From Pontibacter actiniarum (lineage in GTDB: Bacteria > Bacteroidota > Bacteroidia > Cytophagales > Hymenobacteraceae), in NCBI RefSeq assembly GCF_003585765.1, contig NZ_CP021235.1:1798001-1862000 (forward strand): a stretch of 64,000 nt of DNA, read 5' to 3'. The notes below the pieces were generated by a model. The model was not told where the DNA came from and made no database searches. It saw only the letters and a program-made list of their open reading frames with translations. A program made the position numbers and the translations under genes. Shown here in pieces: positions 35,942 to 45,429 of this stretch. Position 1 is the first letter of the stretch. Every line of letters starts with the position of its first letter.

Positions 35942-35986
35942 AAAAGGCGCGGGCCATACTTCATGGAAGTATGGCCCGCGCCTTTT
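35942..35986. terminator. Bidirectional terminator with 21-bp perfect stem
   Basis: The arms 35942-35962 and 35966-35986 pair perfectly around a 3-base loop. It separates the convergent hybrid-kinase and ffh genes and serves both. The stem contains the AAGTATG/CATACTT variant of the common word. Confidence 0.9.
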
Positions 35987-36003
35987 AACGTATAGCCCGA
36001 AGT

Positions 36004-37338
36004 TTAGCGCTTCATCAGGTTGGCCATGTTGCTCAGGCCTCCGCGCTTACCGGCCATTTTGTTCATCGAGCGCATCATTTTGCGCATGTCGTTGAACTGC
36101 TTCATCAGATTGTTCACCTGCTGAATATCCGTTCCGCTTCCTTTGGCGATACGGGCACGGCGGCTTCCGCTGATCATGTCCGGGTTCTCGCGCTCTTCCT
36201 TCGTCATCGATTTAATAATCGCTTCGATAGGCTTAAAGGCGTTTTCATCGATCTCCACATCCTTCAGGGCCTTACCAACACCCGGTATCATACCTACCAG
36301 GTCTTTGATGTCACCCATTTTCTTGATCTGCTCCAGCTGCGTCAGGAAGTCATCGAAGTTAAACTGGTTCTTGCGAATCTTCTTGTTGATGCGTTTCGCC
36401 TCGTCCTCATCGAAGGCCTGCTGCGCGCGCTCCACCAGGGAGATCACGTCACCCATGCCGAGGATACGCTGCGCCATACGGTCTGGGTAGAACAGGTCGA
36501 GGGCCTCCATCTTCTCACCGGTAGAGATAAACTTGATAGGCTTCTCTACTACGGCACGGATGGAAAGGGCCGCACCACCGCGCGAGTCACCGTCGAGCTT
36601 CGTCAGCACCACGCCGTCGAAGTTGATGCGCTCGTTAAAGGTTTTGGCCGTGTTCACCGCATCCTGGCCTGTCATGGAGTCCACCACAAACAGGGTTTCG
36701 GTTGGGTTGATGGCCTTTTTTATCTCGGCGATCTCGTTCATCATCGCCTCATCCACAGCCAGACGACCGGCGGTGTCAATGATAACGACTTTCTTATGTG
36801 TTTTCTTGGCGTGCTCAATTGCGTTCAGGGCAATCTGCACCGGATTTTTGTTCTCCAGTTCGGTATAGGCCTCTACCCCTACCTGCTCGGCCAGCACCTG
36901 CAGCTGGTTGATCGCCGCCGGGCGGTACACGTCGCAGGCGGCCACCATTACAGAACGGCCCTGCTTTTTAATGTAGTTGGCCAGTTTGCCGGTAAAGGTT
37001 GTCTTACCAGAACCCTGAAGACCGGAAATAAGGATGACAGCCGGATCACCTTTCAGGTTAACGTCCTTTTTCTCGCCGCCCATCAGTTCGGTCAGCTCCT
37101 CGTGCATGATCTTCACCATCAGCTGGCCCGGCGACACCGCGATCAGTACATCACGGCCCAGCGCCTTCTCTTTGATGTTATCGGTGACAGATTTGGCAAC
37201 TTTATAGTTTACGTCGGCATCTACCAGGGCGCGTCGCACCTCTTTGATGGTTGTGGCTACGTTTATCTCGGTAATGTTTCCCTGGCCTTTCAGCGTTTTG
37301 AAGGCTCGGTCTAACTTGTTACTTAAATTATCGAACAT
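36004..37338 (-). CDS. ffh: Signal recognition particle protein Ffh
   Basis: The 444-residue GTPase targets nascent membrane and secretory proteins to FtsY and SecYEG. The NG domain holds GLQGSGKTTFTGKLANY (G1), DVYRPAAINQL, DTAGRLAVDEAMM and TKLDGDSRGGAAL. The Met-rich M domain (about 320-444; GMIPGVGKAL, SGSRRARIAKGSG, MRKMMRSMNKMAG) binds the 4.5S RNA. The RNA partner is encoded 18 kb away at 55041-55136. A -7-like box lies upstream at 37360-37367. Confidence 0.96.
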   Translation of the reverse strand: MFDNLSNKLDRAFKTLKGQGNITEINVATTIKEVRRALVDADVNYKVAKSVTDNIKEKALGRDVLIAVSPGQLMVKIMHEELTELMGGEKKDVNLKGDPAVILISGLQGSGKTTFTGKLANYIKKQGRSVMVAACDVYRPAAINQLQVLAEQVGVEAYTELENKNPVQIALNAIEHAKKTHKKVVIIDTAGRLAVDEAMMNEIAEIKKAINPTETLFVVDSMTGQDAVNTAKTFNERINFDGVVLTKLDGDSRGGAALSIRAVVEKPIKFISTGEKMEALDLFYPDRMAQRILGMGDVISLVERAQQAFDEDEAKRINKKIRKNQFNFDDFLTQLEQIKKMGDIKDLVGMIPGVGKALKDVEIDENAFKPIEAIIKSMTKEERENPDMISGSRRARIAKGSGTDIQQVNNLMKQFNDMRKMMRSMNKMAGKRGGLSNMANLMKR

Positions 37339-37359
37339 CTCTTTTTCTGGATTTACCTA

Positions 37360-37367
37360 CAAAAATA
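37360..37367 (-). promoter_or_regulatory. Candidate -7 element for ffh
   Basis: On the minus strand the sequence reads TATTTTTG, fitting TAnnTTTG, 22 bases before the ffh ATG. No exact -33 TTTG sits 19 bases upstream. Confidence 0.4.
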
Positions 37368-37515
37368 CGGATTATCAGCAAACTTACTACTCAAATGTAC
37401 GACATAAACAGGATTGGTATTGGTTCCGGGCAAAGTATAATACAACAGCAGCCACTTTGCCCCGTAAATCCTCTATTGAAATCAATTATTCGCTATATTT
37501 GAGAACGAACGCTTA

Positions 37516-38850
37516 TTGCCAATCGCTTTGAAAGAAACAGACCTGACCGATTTACTTTATATATCTTATTACTGGCCGCCTTCCGGGGGGCCGGGTGTTC
37601 AGCGTGGGCTGAAGTTCTGCAAGTACCTCCCGCAGTTTGGCGTGCAGCCCACCGTGCTCACCGTTGATGAAAAGCAAGCCTCCTACCCGCTTCTGGACGA
37701 GACCTTCGTGCAGGAGGTGCCGGAAGGGCTGCCGGTGCACCGCACCGCCACCTCGGAGCCGTTTGAGTACTATAAAAAGCTCTCCGGCAAAAAGGAGATC
37801 CCCTACAGCGGTTTTGCCAACCAGCAAACAAAGGACAACCTGGTGGACAAGCTGTTTAAGTTCGTGCGCGGCAACCTGTTTATACCCGATGCCCGCGTAG
37901 GCTGGAACAAGCATGCGCTGCGGAAGGCGGACGAGCTGCTGCAGAGCGGCAAGTATAAAGCCATTGTCACCACCAGCCCGCCACACTCTACGCAGCTCAT
38001 TGGCCTCAAGTTAAAGAAGAAGTACAACCTGCCCTGGATTGCGGACCTGCGCGACCCCTGGACGAACATCCACTACTACGACCAGCTGTACCACACCGCG
38101 CTGGCCAAACGCCTCGACGAAAAGTACGAGCGGCAGGTGCTGGAGCAGGCCGACGCCATTATCGTGACAAGCGAGGACACCAAGCGCCTCTTCCTGAACA
38201 AGCCGGCAAGTATAGCGGTGGACAAAATCCACGTGATCCCGAACGGGTATGACGCGGCGGACTTTACCTTCCAGAGCAAGCCGCCGAAGGATGAGTTTCT
38301 TATTACGTACACCGGCACGATAACCGAGAACTATAACATTGATGTCTTCCTGAAGGTACTGGCGCACCTGCTATCGCTGCACAGCGAGATCAACTATAAG
38401 CTGCGGTTTGTGGGCAAGGTATCGGAGGGCATGAAAAAGCGCATCGAGAAGGCGGGGGTGCTGGGCATTACCGAGTTTGTGCCGTATGTGCCGCACCAGG
38501 AATCTATTAAGTATATGATGGAGAGCACGGTGCTCTTCCTGGCTATCGCCGATGTGGAGAATGTGTACGCCAACGTACCGGGTAAGCTGTTTGAGTACCT
38601 GGCCTCCAACAAGCCGATCGTCGCCCTCGGGCCGGTTCACTCAGACATGGACCGCATTATAGATGAGTGCGGAGCCGGCCGGCTGTTTCACTACACCGCC
38701 TATGACCTGATGCTGGACCACATGAACCAGTGGAGCAAAGCATGGAAGATTAACCCGAACCTGGACCTGCCGTATATCAACCACTCCCGCTTCTCCCGGG
38801 AGGCGCTCACGCAGGAACTGGCCGCAATTGTAAAGCAACTGGTGCGCTAA
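37516..38850 (+). CDS. GT4-like glycosyltransferase
   Basis: The 444-residue protein has a GT-B layout. The N-terminal domain begins LLYISYYWPPSGGPGVQR and includes IVTTSPPHSTQLIGL and WIADLRDPWTN. The C-terminal domain shows TYTGTI, VPYVPHQESIKYM and KLFEYLASNKPIVALGP with the acidic EX7-type region. It should add a sugar from a nucleotide donor to a surface glycan. The start is not ATG: TTG at 37516 or 37528. It is isolated from the pseudaminic acid genes by the acyl-CoA ligase but faces the same way. Confidence 0.85.
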   Translation: MPIALKETDLTDLLYISYYWPPSGGPGVQRGLKFCKYLPQFGVQPTVLTVDEKQASYPLLDETFVQEVPEGLPVHRTATSEPFEYYKKLSGKKEIPYSGFANQQTKDNLVDKLFKFVRGNLFIPDARVGWNKHALRKADELLQSGKYKAIVTTSPPHSTQLIGLKLKKKYNLPWIADLRDPWTNIHYYDQLYHTALAKRLDEKYERQVLEQADAIIVTSEDTKRLFLNKPASIAVDKIHVIPNGYDAADFTFQSKPPKDEFLITYTGTITENYNIDVFLKVLAHLLSLHSEINYKLRFVGKVSEGMKKRIEKAGVLGITEFVPYVPHQESIKYMMESTVLFLAIADVENVYANVPGKLFEYLASNKPIVALGPVHSDMDRIIDECGAGRLFHYTAYDLMLDHMNQWSKAWKINPNLDLPYINHSRFSREALTQELAAIVKQLVR

Positions 38851-38876
38851 CTTACGGCACGCCATAGCACATACTT

Positions 38877-38927
38877 GGCAGGCCGCGCTTTACTGCACCC
38901 GCAGTAGCGCTGCCTGCCTTCTTTTTT
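38877..38927 (+). terminator. Terminator after the glycosyltransferase
   Basis: GGCAGGC (38877-38883) pairs with GCCTGCC (38912-38918). An inner CGCGCTTTACTGC/GCAGTAGCG pairing extends the stem and a T-rich tract follows (38919-38927). Confidence 0.8.
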
Positions 38928-39145
38928 ACGGCACCTCCCGCCCCGGCTTGGCCGACTTCGCTTTGAAATCGTAAAAAGGCGCAAATCACCCCTTCCGTTA
39001 CCTTTTGACTGTTAGCGGCTAGCACGGATGCCTGCCCCTCGCAAAGGGGCCAGCTCAAAAGTTTGAAGTCGTAGGGCTTCCTTTGTCTCCGTGGAGTGAT
39101 TTGCATATTGTTTCAACATTTACGGTTTATAACGACAGTACCTAA

Positions 39146-40759
39146 ATGATGAATACGCTTTCCTATAGCCACGGCGTCAGCACCACGCCTCTCCGTGGCG
39201 AAACCATTGGCCAGAGCCTGCGAAACACAGTTGAAAAGCACGGAGCCCGTGAAGCGCTCGTGATGGTGACGCAAAACTACCGCGCCACTTACCAGGAGCT
39301 TTGGGAGCAGGTAGAGCAGGTGGCGAAAAGCCTCCTCGCCTACGGCATCCAGAAGGGCGACCGTGTCGGCATCTGGTCCCCGAACCGCTATGAGTGGGTG
39401 CTGGTCCAGTTCGCCACCGCCCGTGTGGGCGCCATCCTCGTGAACATCAACCCGGCCTACAAAACACAGGACCTGCAGTACGCCCTGCGCCAGAGCCAGA
39501 TAAAGCTGCTTATTGCCGCCCCCAACTTCCGCCACACCAATTATGTGGAGATGCTGGACCAGGTGCGCCCGCACTGCGAGTACCCGGAGCAGACGGTTAT
39601 CCTGGAGCGCGACTGGGAGGCTTTTCTCCGTGCAGGCCACAGCATTAGAACCGCAGATCTGGAAGAGCGGGAGCAAACGCTGCAGTTCGACGACCCGATC
39701 AACATCCAATACACCTCCGGCACTACCGGCTTTCCGAAGGGCGCCACGCTCTCGCACCACAACATCCTGAACAACGGCTTTTTTATCGGGCAAATCCTGA
39801 GGTACACCGAACAGGACAAGGTATGCATCCCGGTGCCTTTTTACCATTGCTTCGGCATGGTGATCGGCAATTTAGCCTGTATCACACACGGCGCCTGCAT
39901 GGTGATAACCGGCGAGAGCTTCGACCCTGAGGTTGTGATGCAAACCGTGCAGGATGAAAAATGCACCTCCCTGTATGGCGTGCCCACCATGTTCATTGCG
40001 GAGCTGGACCACCCGGGCTTCCACAAGTATGATTTCTCCACACTGCGCACCGGCGTGATGGCCGGATCGAACTGCCCGATAGATACCATGAAAAAAGTGC
40101 AGCAGAAAATGAACATGCGCGAGGTGACGGTGTGCTACGGCATGACCGAAACGAGCCCTGTATCGCTCCAAAGCCGCACAGACGACCCGCTGGAGAAACG
40201 TGTCGCTACCGTCGGCACCGTGCACCCGCACCTCGAGGTAAAAATCGTAGACCCGGAAACGGACCAAGTAGTGCCGCGTGGGCAGCGCGGAGAACTCTGC
40301 ACCCGTGGCTACTCCGTCATGCTGGGTTACTGGGACATGCCCGAGGCCACTGCCCGTGCCATTCGCAACGGCTGGATGCACACCGGCGATCTGGCGGTAA
40401 TGGATGAAGAGGGCTACGTGCAGATTGTGGGCCGCATAAAGGACCTGATCATCAGGGGAGGCGAAAACATAGCGCCGCGCGAGATAGAAGAGTTTTTGAT
40501 GACGCACAGGGCCATCGTAGATGTACAGGTAATTGGAGTGCCGGATGCCAAGTATGGCGAAGAAGTAATGGCCTGGGTTAAGCTGCGGGACGGGCACAGT
40601 CCTTTACCGGAAGAAATCCGTGAGTATTGCAAAGGCAAAATTGCCACCTTCAAGATCCCGAAATACTGGAAATTTGTGGATGAGTTCCCTATGACTGTTA
40701 CTGGTAAGGTCAGGCAGATAGAAATGCGGGAGATCTCGGCCAAGGAGCTGGGGCTGTAG
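39146..40759 (+). CDS. Acyl-CoA synthetase, AMP-binding family
   Basis: The 537-residue protein activates a carboxylic acid with ATP and loads it onto CoA. Motifs: [16 protein letters not shown] (A3, about 190), VPFYHCFGM (A4), [10 protein letters not shown] (A5), [20 protein letters not shown] (A7-A8 region) and the catalytic Lys in [13 protein letters not shown] near the end. The pattern fits medium- or long-chain fatty-acyl-CoA ligases (FadD/ACSF2-like) rather than acetyl-CoA synthetase. The start could be either of two adjacent ATGs at 39146 and 39149. Confidence 0.9.
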   Translation: MMNTLSYSHGVSTTPLRGETIGQSLRNTVEKHGAREALVMVTQNYRATYQELWEQVEQVAKSLLAYGIQKGDRVGIWSPNRYEWVLVQFATARVGAILVNINPAYKTQDLQYALRQSQIKLLIAAPNFRHTNYVEMLDQVRPHCEYPEQTVILERDWEAFLRAGHSIRTADLEEREQTLQFDDPINIQYTSGTTGFPKGATLSHHNILNNGFFIGQILRYTEQDKVCIPVPFYHCFGMVIGNLACITHGACMVITGESFDPEVVMQTVQDEKCTSLYGVPTMFIAELDHPGFHKYDFSTLRTGVMAGSNCPIDTMKKVQQKMNMREVTVCYGMTETSPVSLQSRTDDPLEKRVATVGTVHPHLEVKIVDPETDQVVPRGQRGELCTRGYSVMLGYWDMPEATARAIRNGWMHTGDLAVMDEEGYVQIVGRIKDLIIRGGENIAPREIEEFLMTHRAIVDVQVIGVPDAKYGEEVMAWVKLRDGHSPLPEEIREYCKGKIATFKIPKYWKFVDEFPMTVTGKVRQIEMREISAKELGL

Positions 40760-40790
40760 CGGCCGGCAGCAAGTATAAATACCATCATAC

Positions 40791-40823
40791 AAAGGCAGTC
40801 TATATACAGGCTGCCTTTATTTG
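40791..40823 (+). terminator. Terminator after the acyl-CoA ligase
   Basis: AAAGGCAG (40791-40798) pairs with CTGCCTTT (40811-40818), followed by ATTTGTT. It is a moderate terminator that isolates the pse operon from upstream transcription. Confidence 0.7.
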
Positions 40824-40937
40824 TTGCTGCGCGCAACTCAGCTAAAACGCCCCGTGCACCCTTACGTTAAAATAAGTATCTTGCAGCACGATTGGGTGAC
40901 TATTTTGTGCCCGGCGTATAAAGCAAAAAATTAAGAA

Positions 40938-41957
40938 ATGGCATTAGACCTTAACAACAAGGCTATACTGGTTACGGGCGGCACAGGCTCTTTTGGGAAA
41001 AAGTTTGTGGAGATGGTATACGAGCGGTTCCCAAATGTGAAGCGCCTGGTTATCTACTCCCGCGATGAGCTGAAGCAGTTTGAGATGTCGCAGGTTTTCC
41101 CGCACAGCAAGTATAACTCTGTCAGATATTTTATTGGTGATGTACGTGATGGAGAGCGCTTTAAACGTGCCTGCGAAGGCATTGATATTATAGTGCATGC
41201 TGCAGCGCTGAAGCAGGTGCCTGCAGCAGAGTACAACCCCATGGAGTGTATCAAGACTAACGTACTAGGAGCTGAGAATGTGATTAATGCTGCGTTGGAC
41301 TGTGGTGTGAAGGATGTGGTGGCGCTTTCTACCGACAAGGCCGCTGCCCCTATCAACCTTTATGGTGCCACTAAACTATGCTCTGATAAATTGTTTGTAG
41401 CGGCCAACAACATGCGTGGCAAGCGTGACATCAGGTTTTCAGTGGTGCGCTACGGTAACGTGATCGGCTCCAGAGGCTCTGTGGTACCATTCTTTATGAA
41501 GAAGCGTGCCGATGGCGTTCTGCCTATCACACACCCTGACATGACTCGTTTTAACATCTCTTTAGAGGAAGGTGTAGAACTGGTGTTTCATGCGCTGGAG
41601 AACCATTGGGGCGGTGAGATTTTTGTGCCGAAGATCCCGTCTTACCGCATCACAGATGTAGCCGAAGCTATTGGCCCAAAGTGTGAGCAAGAGATTGTAG
41701 GTATTCGCCCGGGCGAAAAACTGCACGAGGAGATGATTACCGAAACTGACTCACTAAATACAGTGGAGCTGGAGAAAAACTATGTTATACTTCCATCTAC
41801 CCCAACCTGGAACACAGATGAGTTTCTGAAGGCACACAATGGCCGTATGGTAGAAATGGGCTTTAAGTATAACTCCGGCACCAATACCGATTGGCTATCT
41901 GTGGAGCAGCTGCGCGAGCAGATTCGGCAGCACGTTGACCCTAGTTTTACTGTTTAG
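40938..41957 (+). CDS. pseB: UDP-N-acetylglucosamine 4,6-dehydratase (inverting)
   Basis: The 339-residue short-chain dehydrogenase-type enzyme makes UDP-2-acetamido-2,6-dideoxy-L-arabino-hexos-4-ulose, the first step of pseudaminic acid synthesis. TGGTGSFGKKFV is the Rossmann motif, HAAALKQVPAAEYNP is the PseB/FlaA1 signature, STDKA and YGATKL carry catalytic residues, and RPGEKLHEEMI is near the C-terminus. Length matches Campylobacter PseB. It opens a run of co-directional sugar genes that extends to 48120 and probably beyond. Confidence 0.94.
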   Translation: MALDLNNKAILVTGGTGSFGKKFVEMVYERFPNVKRLVIYSRDELKQFEMSQVFPHSKYNSVRYFIGDVRDGERFKRACEGIDIIVHAAALKQVPAAEYNPMECIKTNVLGAENVINAALDCGVKDVVALSTDKAAAPINLYGATKLCSDKLFVAANNMRGKRDIRFSVVRYGNVIGSRGSVVPFFMKKRADGVLPITHPDMTRFNISLEEGVELVFHALENHWGGEIFVPKIPSYRITDVAEAIGPKCEQEIVGIRPGEKLHEEMITETDSLNTVELEKNYVILPSTPTWNTDEFLKAHNGRMVEMGFKYNSGTNTDWLSVEQLREQIRQHVDPSFTV

Positions 41958-41984
41958 GCAGACATAAGTATCAAGACACAAGAT

Positions 41985-42015
41985 TTTATAACTCGTGACT
42001 CAGAATTCAGAACTC
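41985..42015 (+). repeat. CTCAGAATTCAGAACTC-type intergenic repeat overlapping a start codon
   Basis: Short imperfect repeats (AACTCGTGACTCAGAATTCAG and AACTCAAAAC) resemble the AT-rich spacers at 54179 and 8846. The GTG start of pseC lies inside it and its first eight codons come from it. Confidence 0.4.
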
Positions 42016-43197
42016 AAAACTAACAAACCGATCCCCTACGGTCGCCAGAACATCACCGAAGATGATATTGCGGCTGTGGTAGAAACGCTGCAGTCAGACT
42101 ATCTGACGCAGGGACCCAAGGTGGCAGAGTTTGAAAATGCCTTTGCAAAGTATGTTGGAGCAAAGTATGCAGTTGCTGTAAGCAACGGAACGGCTGCCTT
42201 GCACCTTTGTACGATGGCACTGGGTGTGAATGAGGAGTCGCGGGTAATAACTACTCCTATTACTTTTGTAGCCTCTGCTAACTGCGTGCGCTACTGTGGT
42301 GGTACTGTAGAGTTTGCTGACATAGATCTAAACACCGCCTTGCTTAGTGTGGAGAAGGTGCGGGAGTTGATTGAGAGCAAACCAAAAGGGTACTACAGCG
42401 GCATCATTCCAGTAGATTTTGCCGGCAACCCGGTTAACCTGGAGGAGTTCAGAAAGTTGGCTGATGCGCACGGGCTTTGGATTATAGAGGATGCTGCGCA
42501 CTCTCCCGGCGGCTACTTCATCGACAGCAAAGGCCAAAAGCAGCTTTGCGGCAACGGCCAGTTCGCAGATCTTGCCATCTTCTCTTTCCATCCTGTTAAA
42601 CACATCGCTACTGGCGAGGGCGGCATGGTGACGACGAATGACGAAGCGCTGTACAAAAAGCTTCTGCTCTACCGCACCCATGGCATCACGCGCGATCCGG
42701 AGCTATTGGAAGAGAACCACGGAGGCTGGTACATGGAGATGCAGGAACTGGGCTATAACTACCGCATTCCGGACATGCTTTGCGCGCTGGGTATTTCTCA
42801 ACTGCAGCGTGCGGATGCTGGGATGGCCAGAAGAAGAGGCATTGCCAAAGTGTATGATAAAGCTTTCGCCGAAGTGGCAGGCATAGAGACCTTGCAGACA
42901 ACTCCTGCCGCGCTACATGATGACGAAACTGGCCATGCCTATCACCTCTACGTGATCAAGGTGCAAGACCGCAAAGGCCTGTACGACTTCCTGCGTGGGC
43001 ACAACATCTTTGCACAGGTGCACTACATTCCGGCACACACCATGCCTTATTATCGTAATCTCGGCTACCAGAAAGGAGACTTTCCTGCAGCCGAGCAGTA
43101 TTACAGCGAGTGCTTGAGCCTGCCCATGTACCCTACCCTGACTCATGAAGAGCAAGAGTTTGTAATTGAAAAGGTGAAGGAGTTTGTGCAGAAGTGA
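41995..43197 (+). CDS. pseC: UDP-4-amino-4,6-dideoxy-N-acetyl-beta-L-altrosamine transaminase
   Basis: The 400-residue DegT/DnrJ-type PLP aminotransferase performs step two of pseudaminic acid synthesis on the PseB product. Motifs: SNGTAALHLCTMALG, EDAAHSPGG (Asp to the pyridine nitrogen), FSFHPVKHIATGEGG with the PLP Lys, and the C-terminal VHYIPAHTMPYY typical of PseC. Start: a GTG at 41995, because a stop codon lies just upstream (41989) and no ATG follows before the conserved IPYGRQNI. It overlaps pseF by 4 bases. Confidence 0.93.
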   Translation: MTQNSELKTNKPIPYGRQNITEDDIAAVVETLQSDYLTQGPKVAEFENAFAKYVGAKYAVAVSNGTAALHLCTMALGVNEESRVITTPITFVASANCVRYCGGTVEFADIDLNTALLSVEKVRELIESKPKGYYSGIIPVDFAGNPVNLEEFRKLADAHGLWIIEDAAHSPGGYFIDSKGQKQLCGNGQFADLAIFSFHPVKHIATGEGGMVTTNDEALYKKLLLYRTHGITRDPELLEENHGGWYMEMQELGYNYRIPDMLCALGISQLQRADAGMARRRGIAKVYDKAFAEVAGIETLQTTPAALHDDETGHAYHLYVIKVQDRKGLYDFLRGHNIFAQVHYIPAHTMPYYRNLGYQKGDFPAAEQYYSECLSLPMYPTLTHEEQEFVIEKVKEFVQK

Positions 43198-43886
43198 GCA
43201 GCATAGCCATCATACCAGCTCGCGGGGGTAGCAAGCGCATCCCCAGAAAAAACATCAAAAGCTTTCTGGGCGAACCTATTATCACCTATTCTATCAAGGC
43301 AGCACTTATGTCAGGCCTTTTTGATGAGGTGATGGTCTCTACAGATGATGAGGAAATTGCCCAAGTGGCTAGAGACAGTGGGGCAACTGTCCCATTCTTG
43401 CGTAGCGCTGCCGCCTCCGACGACTTTGCATCGACGGCCCAAGTGCTTGAGGAGGTGTTAACAAGCTATAAAAACCAAGGCAGAACTTTTGATCAGGGCT
43501 GCTGCATCTACCCTACCGCTCCCTTTGTTACTGCTCAGCTGTTGGACTTGGCGCACGCCAGGCTCAGTGAGGGAGACTTCGACACGGTATTTCCGGTGCT
43601 GCGCTACAGCTATCCGATCTGGCGCAGTCTAAAAGTAGAAGAAGGAAAAGCGCTGATGAATTGGCCAGAGCACCTGCAGAGCCGCTCTCAGGACCTGCCG
43701 CATGCTTTTCACGATGCAGGCCAGTTTTATTGGTTCAGGGTGGAGAGTTTTCTAAAGAAGCGTGTTCTGTTTACCGACAACTCTGGTGTAGTAGAGCTCT
43801 CGGAGCTGGAGGCGCAGGACATCGACAGCGAAACGGATTGGAAACTGGCTGAGCTAAAGTATAAACTGCTATATAACCTTGACTGA
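43194..43886 (+). CDS. pseF: CMP-pseudaminic acid synthetase (cytidylyltransferase)
   Basis: The 230-residue enzyme activates pseudaminic acid with CTP. It starts at GTG within the stop of pseC (GTGA overlap) with the nucleotidyltransferase motif ARGGSKRIPRKNIK, then SITY/TYSIKAAL, VSTDDEEIAQVA and QDLPHAFHDAGQFYWFR, the PseF/NeuA-type signature. The next gene begins within its last codons. Confidence 0.92.
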   Translation: MSSIAIIPARGGSKRIPRKNIKSFLGEPIITYSIKAALMSGLFDEVMVSTDDEEIAQVARDSGATVPFLRSAAASDDFASTAQVLEEVLTSYKNQGRTFDQGCCIYPTAPFVTAQLLDLAHARLSEGDFDTVFPVLRYSYPIWRSLKVEEGKALMNWPEHLQSRSQDLPHAFHDAGQFYWFRVESFLKKRVLFTDNSGVVELSELEAQDIDSETDWKLAELKYKLLYNLD

Positions 43887-45381
43887 CACAGGAATTAAAC
43901 GAAAGCCACGCATCATCTTCAGAGCTGACGGAGGCGCCAGTATAGGACTTGGGCACGTAGTGCGTACTCTCGCACTTGCCCAAATGTTATCAAGCGACTT
44001 CGAGTGTATCTTTGCTATACAGCAGCCCAGCAAAGAACTGCAGCAGCAGATAAGTGAAGTATGTGACGGACTCATCAGTCTTCCGGCATGTACCCCAGAG
44101 GAAGAGCGCTTTGTGCATGAGCTCGATGCTTATATATCTGAAGAGGAAATCGTAGTATTAGACGGCTACAGCTTTGGCACTGCATATCAGAAAAGTATCA
44201 AGGCTAAAGGAGCCACACTGGTATGTATAGATGACATACATCACTACCCATTTGTGGCAGATGCAGTCATCAACCACGGTACTTTAGACCCTGCTCCCTA
44301 CCAGGTAGCTTATTTTACGAAGCTTCTACTCGGGCTTAAGTATGCGCTGCTTCGTCCGCCCTTTTTGGCTAAGGACAATAAAGTTAAAACTGGCAAGGGT
44401 ATATTTCTTTGTTTTGGAGGCTCAGATCCTCAAAATTTAACGCAGCGCTACCTCTCCTTCATTATAGATGCTGGAATAAAAGCTCCGGTACAAGTGGTTG
44501 TTGGCAGCGCCTATACTTACTTCGACGAGCTGCAGGCCTATGTGAGGCAGCAAAGAAAAGATATAAAAATCACCCTTCACCAGAACGTGTCAGCCCAGGA
44601 GTTGGCACAGGTGATTGGCTCATGTAAAATAGCTGTAGTGCCCGGAAGCAGTATAGCTTTAGAGTGTGCAGGTTTAGGGCTTCACCTCGTTTGCGGGTAC
44701 TATGTAGACAACCAGAAAGGAATCCTAAAGATGCTGACAGATGCTGGTGTCGCTGTGAATCTTGGAAACCTACAGGAAGCTAGCAGTGACATGTTTTCAG
44801 AAGCGCTTCTTCAGGCTCAGCAGCAAGGGAAGGAAGTTACTGGGCAACTTTTTGCAGGCAACAGTCCTGCCCATAACCTCCTAAAGGAATTTAAAAAACT
44901 CAGTACAGCTGCCCAGCTGCAAATAAGAGAGGCACAAGAAGCTGATGTTGAGCTATACTTTAACTGGGCTAACGACCCCGAGACAAGGGCAAACGCTATT
45001 AACCAGGACCCTATACTTTACAACAGCCATGTGCAGTGGTACAATGGCAAAATCAAATCAGCACAAAGTTACCTGTACCTGCTTAGCCTGCAGGATGCAC
45101 CAGTAGGTCAGGTAAGGTTTGATGCCGAGGGAGATGCCTTTTTAATCGACTATTCAGTTGCTCCAGAGCATCGCGGGCTTGGGCTGGGCAGGTCGGGATT
45201 AATCAAGGCTATCGAGCAATTAAAGAAAGCTGAAAGTGCGGCTCCACTACTGCTGAAGGCATTGGTAAAAGACACCAACGTGGCTTCCAAAGCTGTTTTT
45301 GAAAGTTTGCATTTCAAGCGGACTGGCCATGAAAGTATAAATCAAGAGGATTATACGCAGTACGAATTAAGGATTGCCTAA
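43879..45381 (+). CDS. pseG-pseH: PseG-PseH fusion: altropyranose UDP-hydrolase plus GNAT N-acetyltransferase
   Basis: The 500-residue protein joins two enzymes. Residues 1-335 are PseG, a GT-B-type hydrolase that removes UDP from UDP-2,4-diacetamido-trideoxy-altrose (RADGGASIGLGHVVRT, CIDDIHHYPFVADAVINH, CFGGSDPQNLT, VVPGSSIALECAGLG). Residues about 348-500 are a GNAT domain (LQIREAQEADVELYFNWAND, PVGQVRF, SVAPEHRGLGLGRSG) that fits PseH, which acetylates the 4-amino group just before PseG acts. The start is TTG, overlapping the pseF stop. Joining the two consecutive steps in one chain would channel the intermediate. Confidence 0.9.
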   Translation: MTDTGIKRKPRIIFRADGGASIGLGHVVRTLALAQMLSSDFECIFAIQQPSKELQQQISEVCDGLISLPACTPEEERFVHELDAYISEEEIVVLDGYSFGTAYQKSIKAKGATLVCIDDIHHYPFVADAVINHGTLDPAPYQVAYFTKLLLGLKYALLRPPFLAKDNKVKTGKGIFLCFGGSDPQNLTQRYLSFIIDAGIKAPVQVVVGSAYTYFDELQAYVRQQRKDIKITLHQNVSAQELAQVIGSCKIAVVPGSSIALECAGLGLHLVCGYYVDNQKGILKMLTDAGVAVNLGNLQEASSDMFSEALLQAQQQGKEVTGQLFAGNSPAHNLLKEFKKLSTAAQLQIREAQEADVELYFNWANDPETRANAINQDPILYNSHVQWYNGKIKSAQSYLYLLSLQDAPVGQVRFDAEGDAFLIDYSVAPEHRGLGLGRSGLIKAIEQLKKAESAAPLLLKALVKDTNVASKAVFESLHFKRTGHESINQEDYTQYELRIA

Positions 45382-45429
45382 AGAGCAGTATAAGCTACTT
45401 GTCTGCTGGGTAAAACGAAGACTATAATC

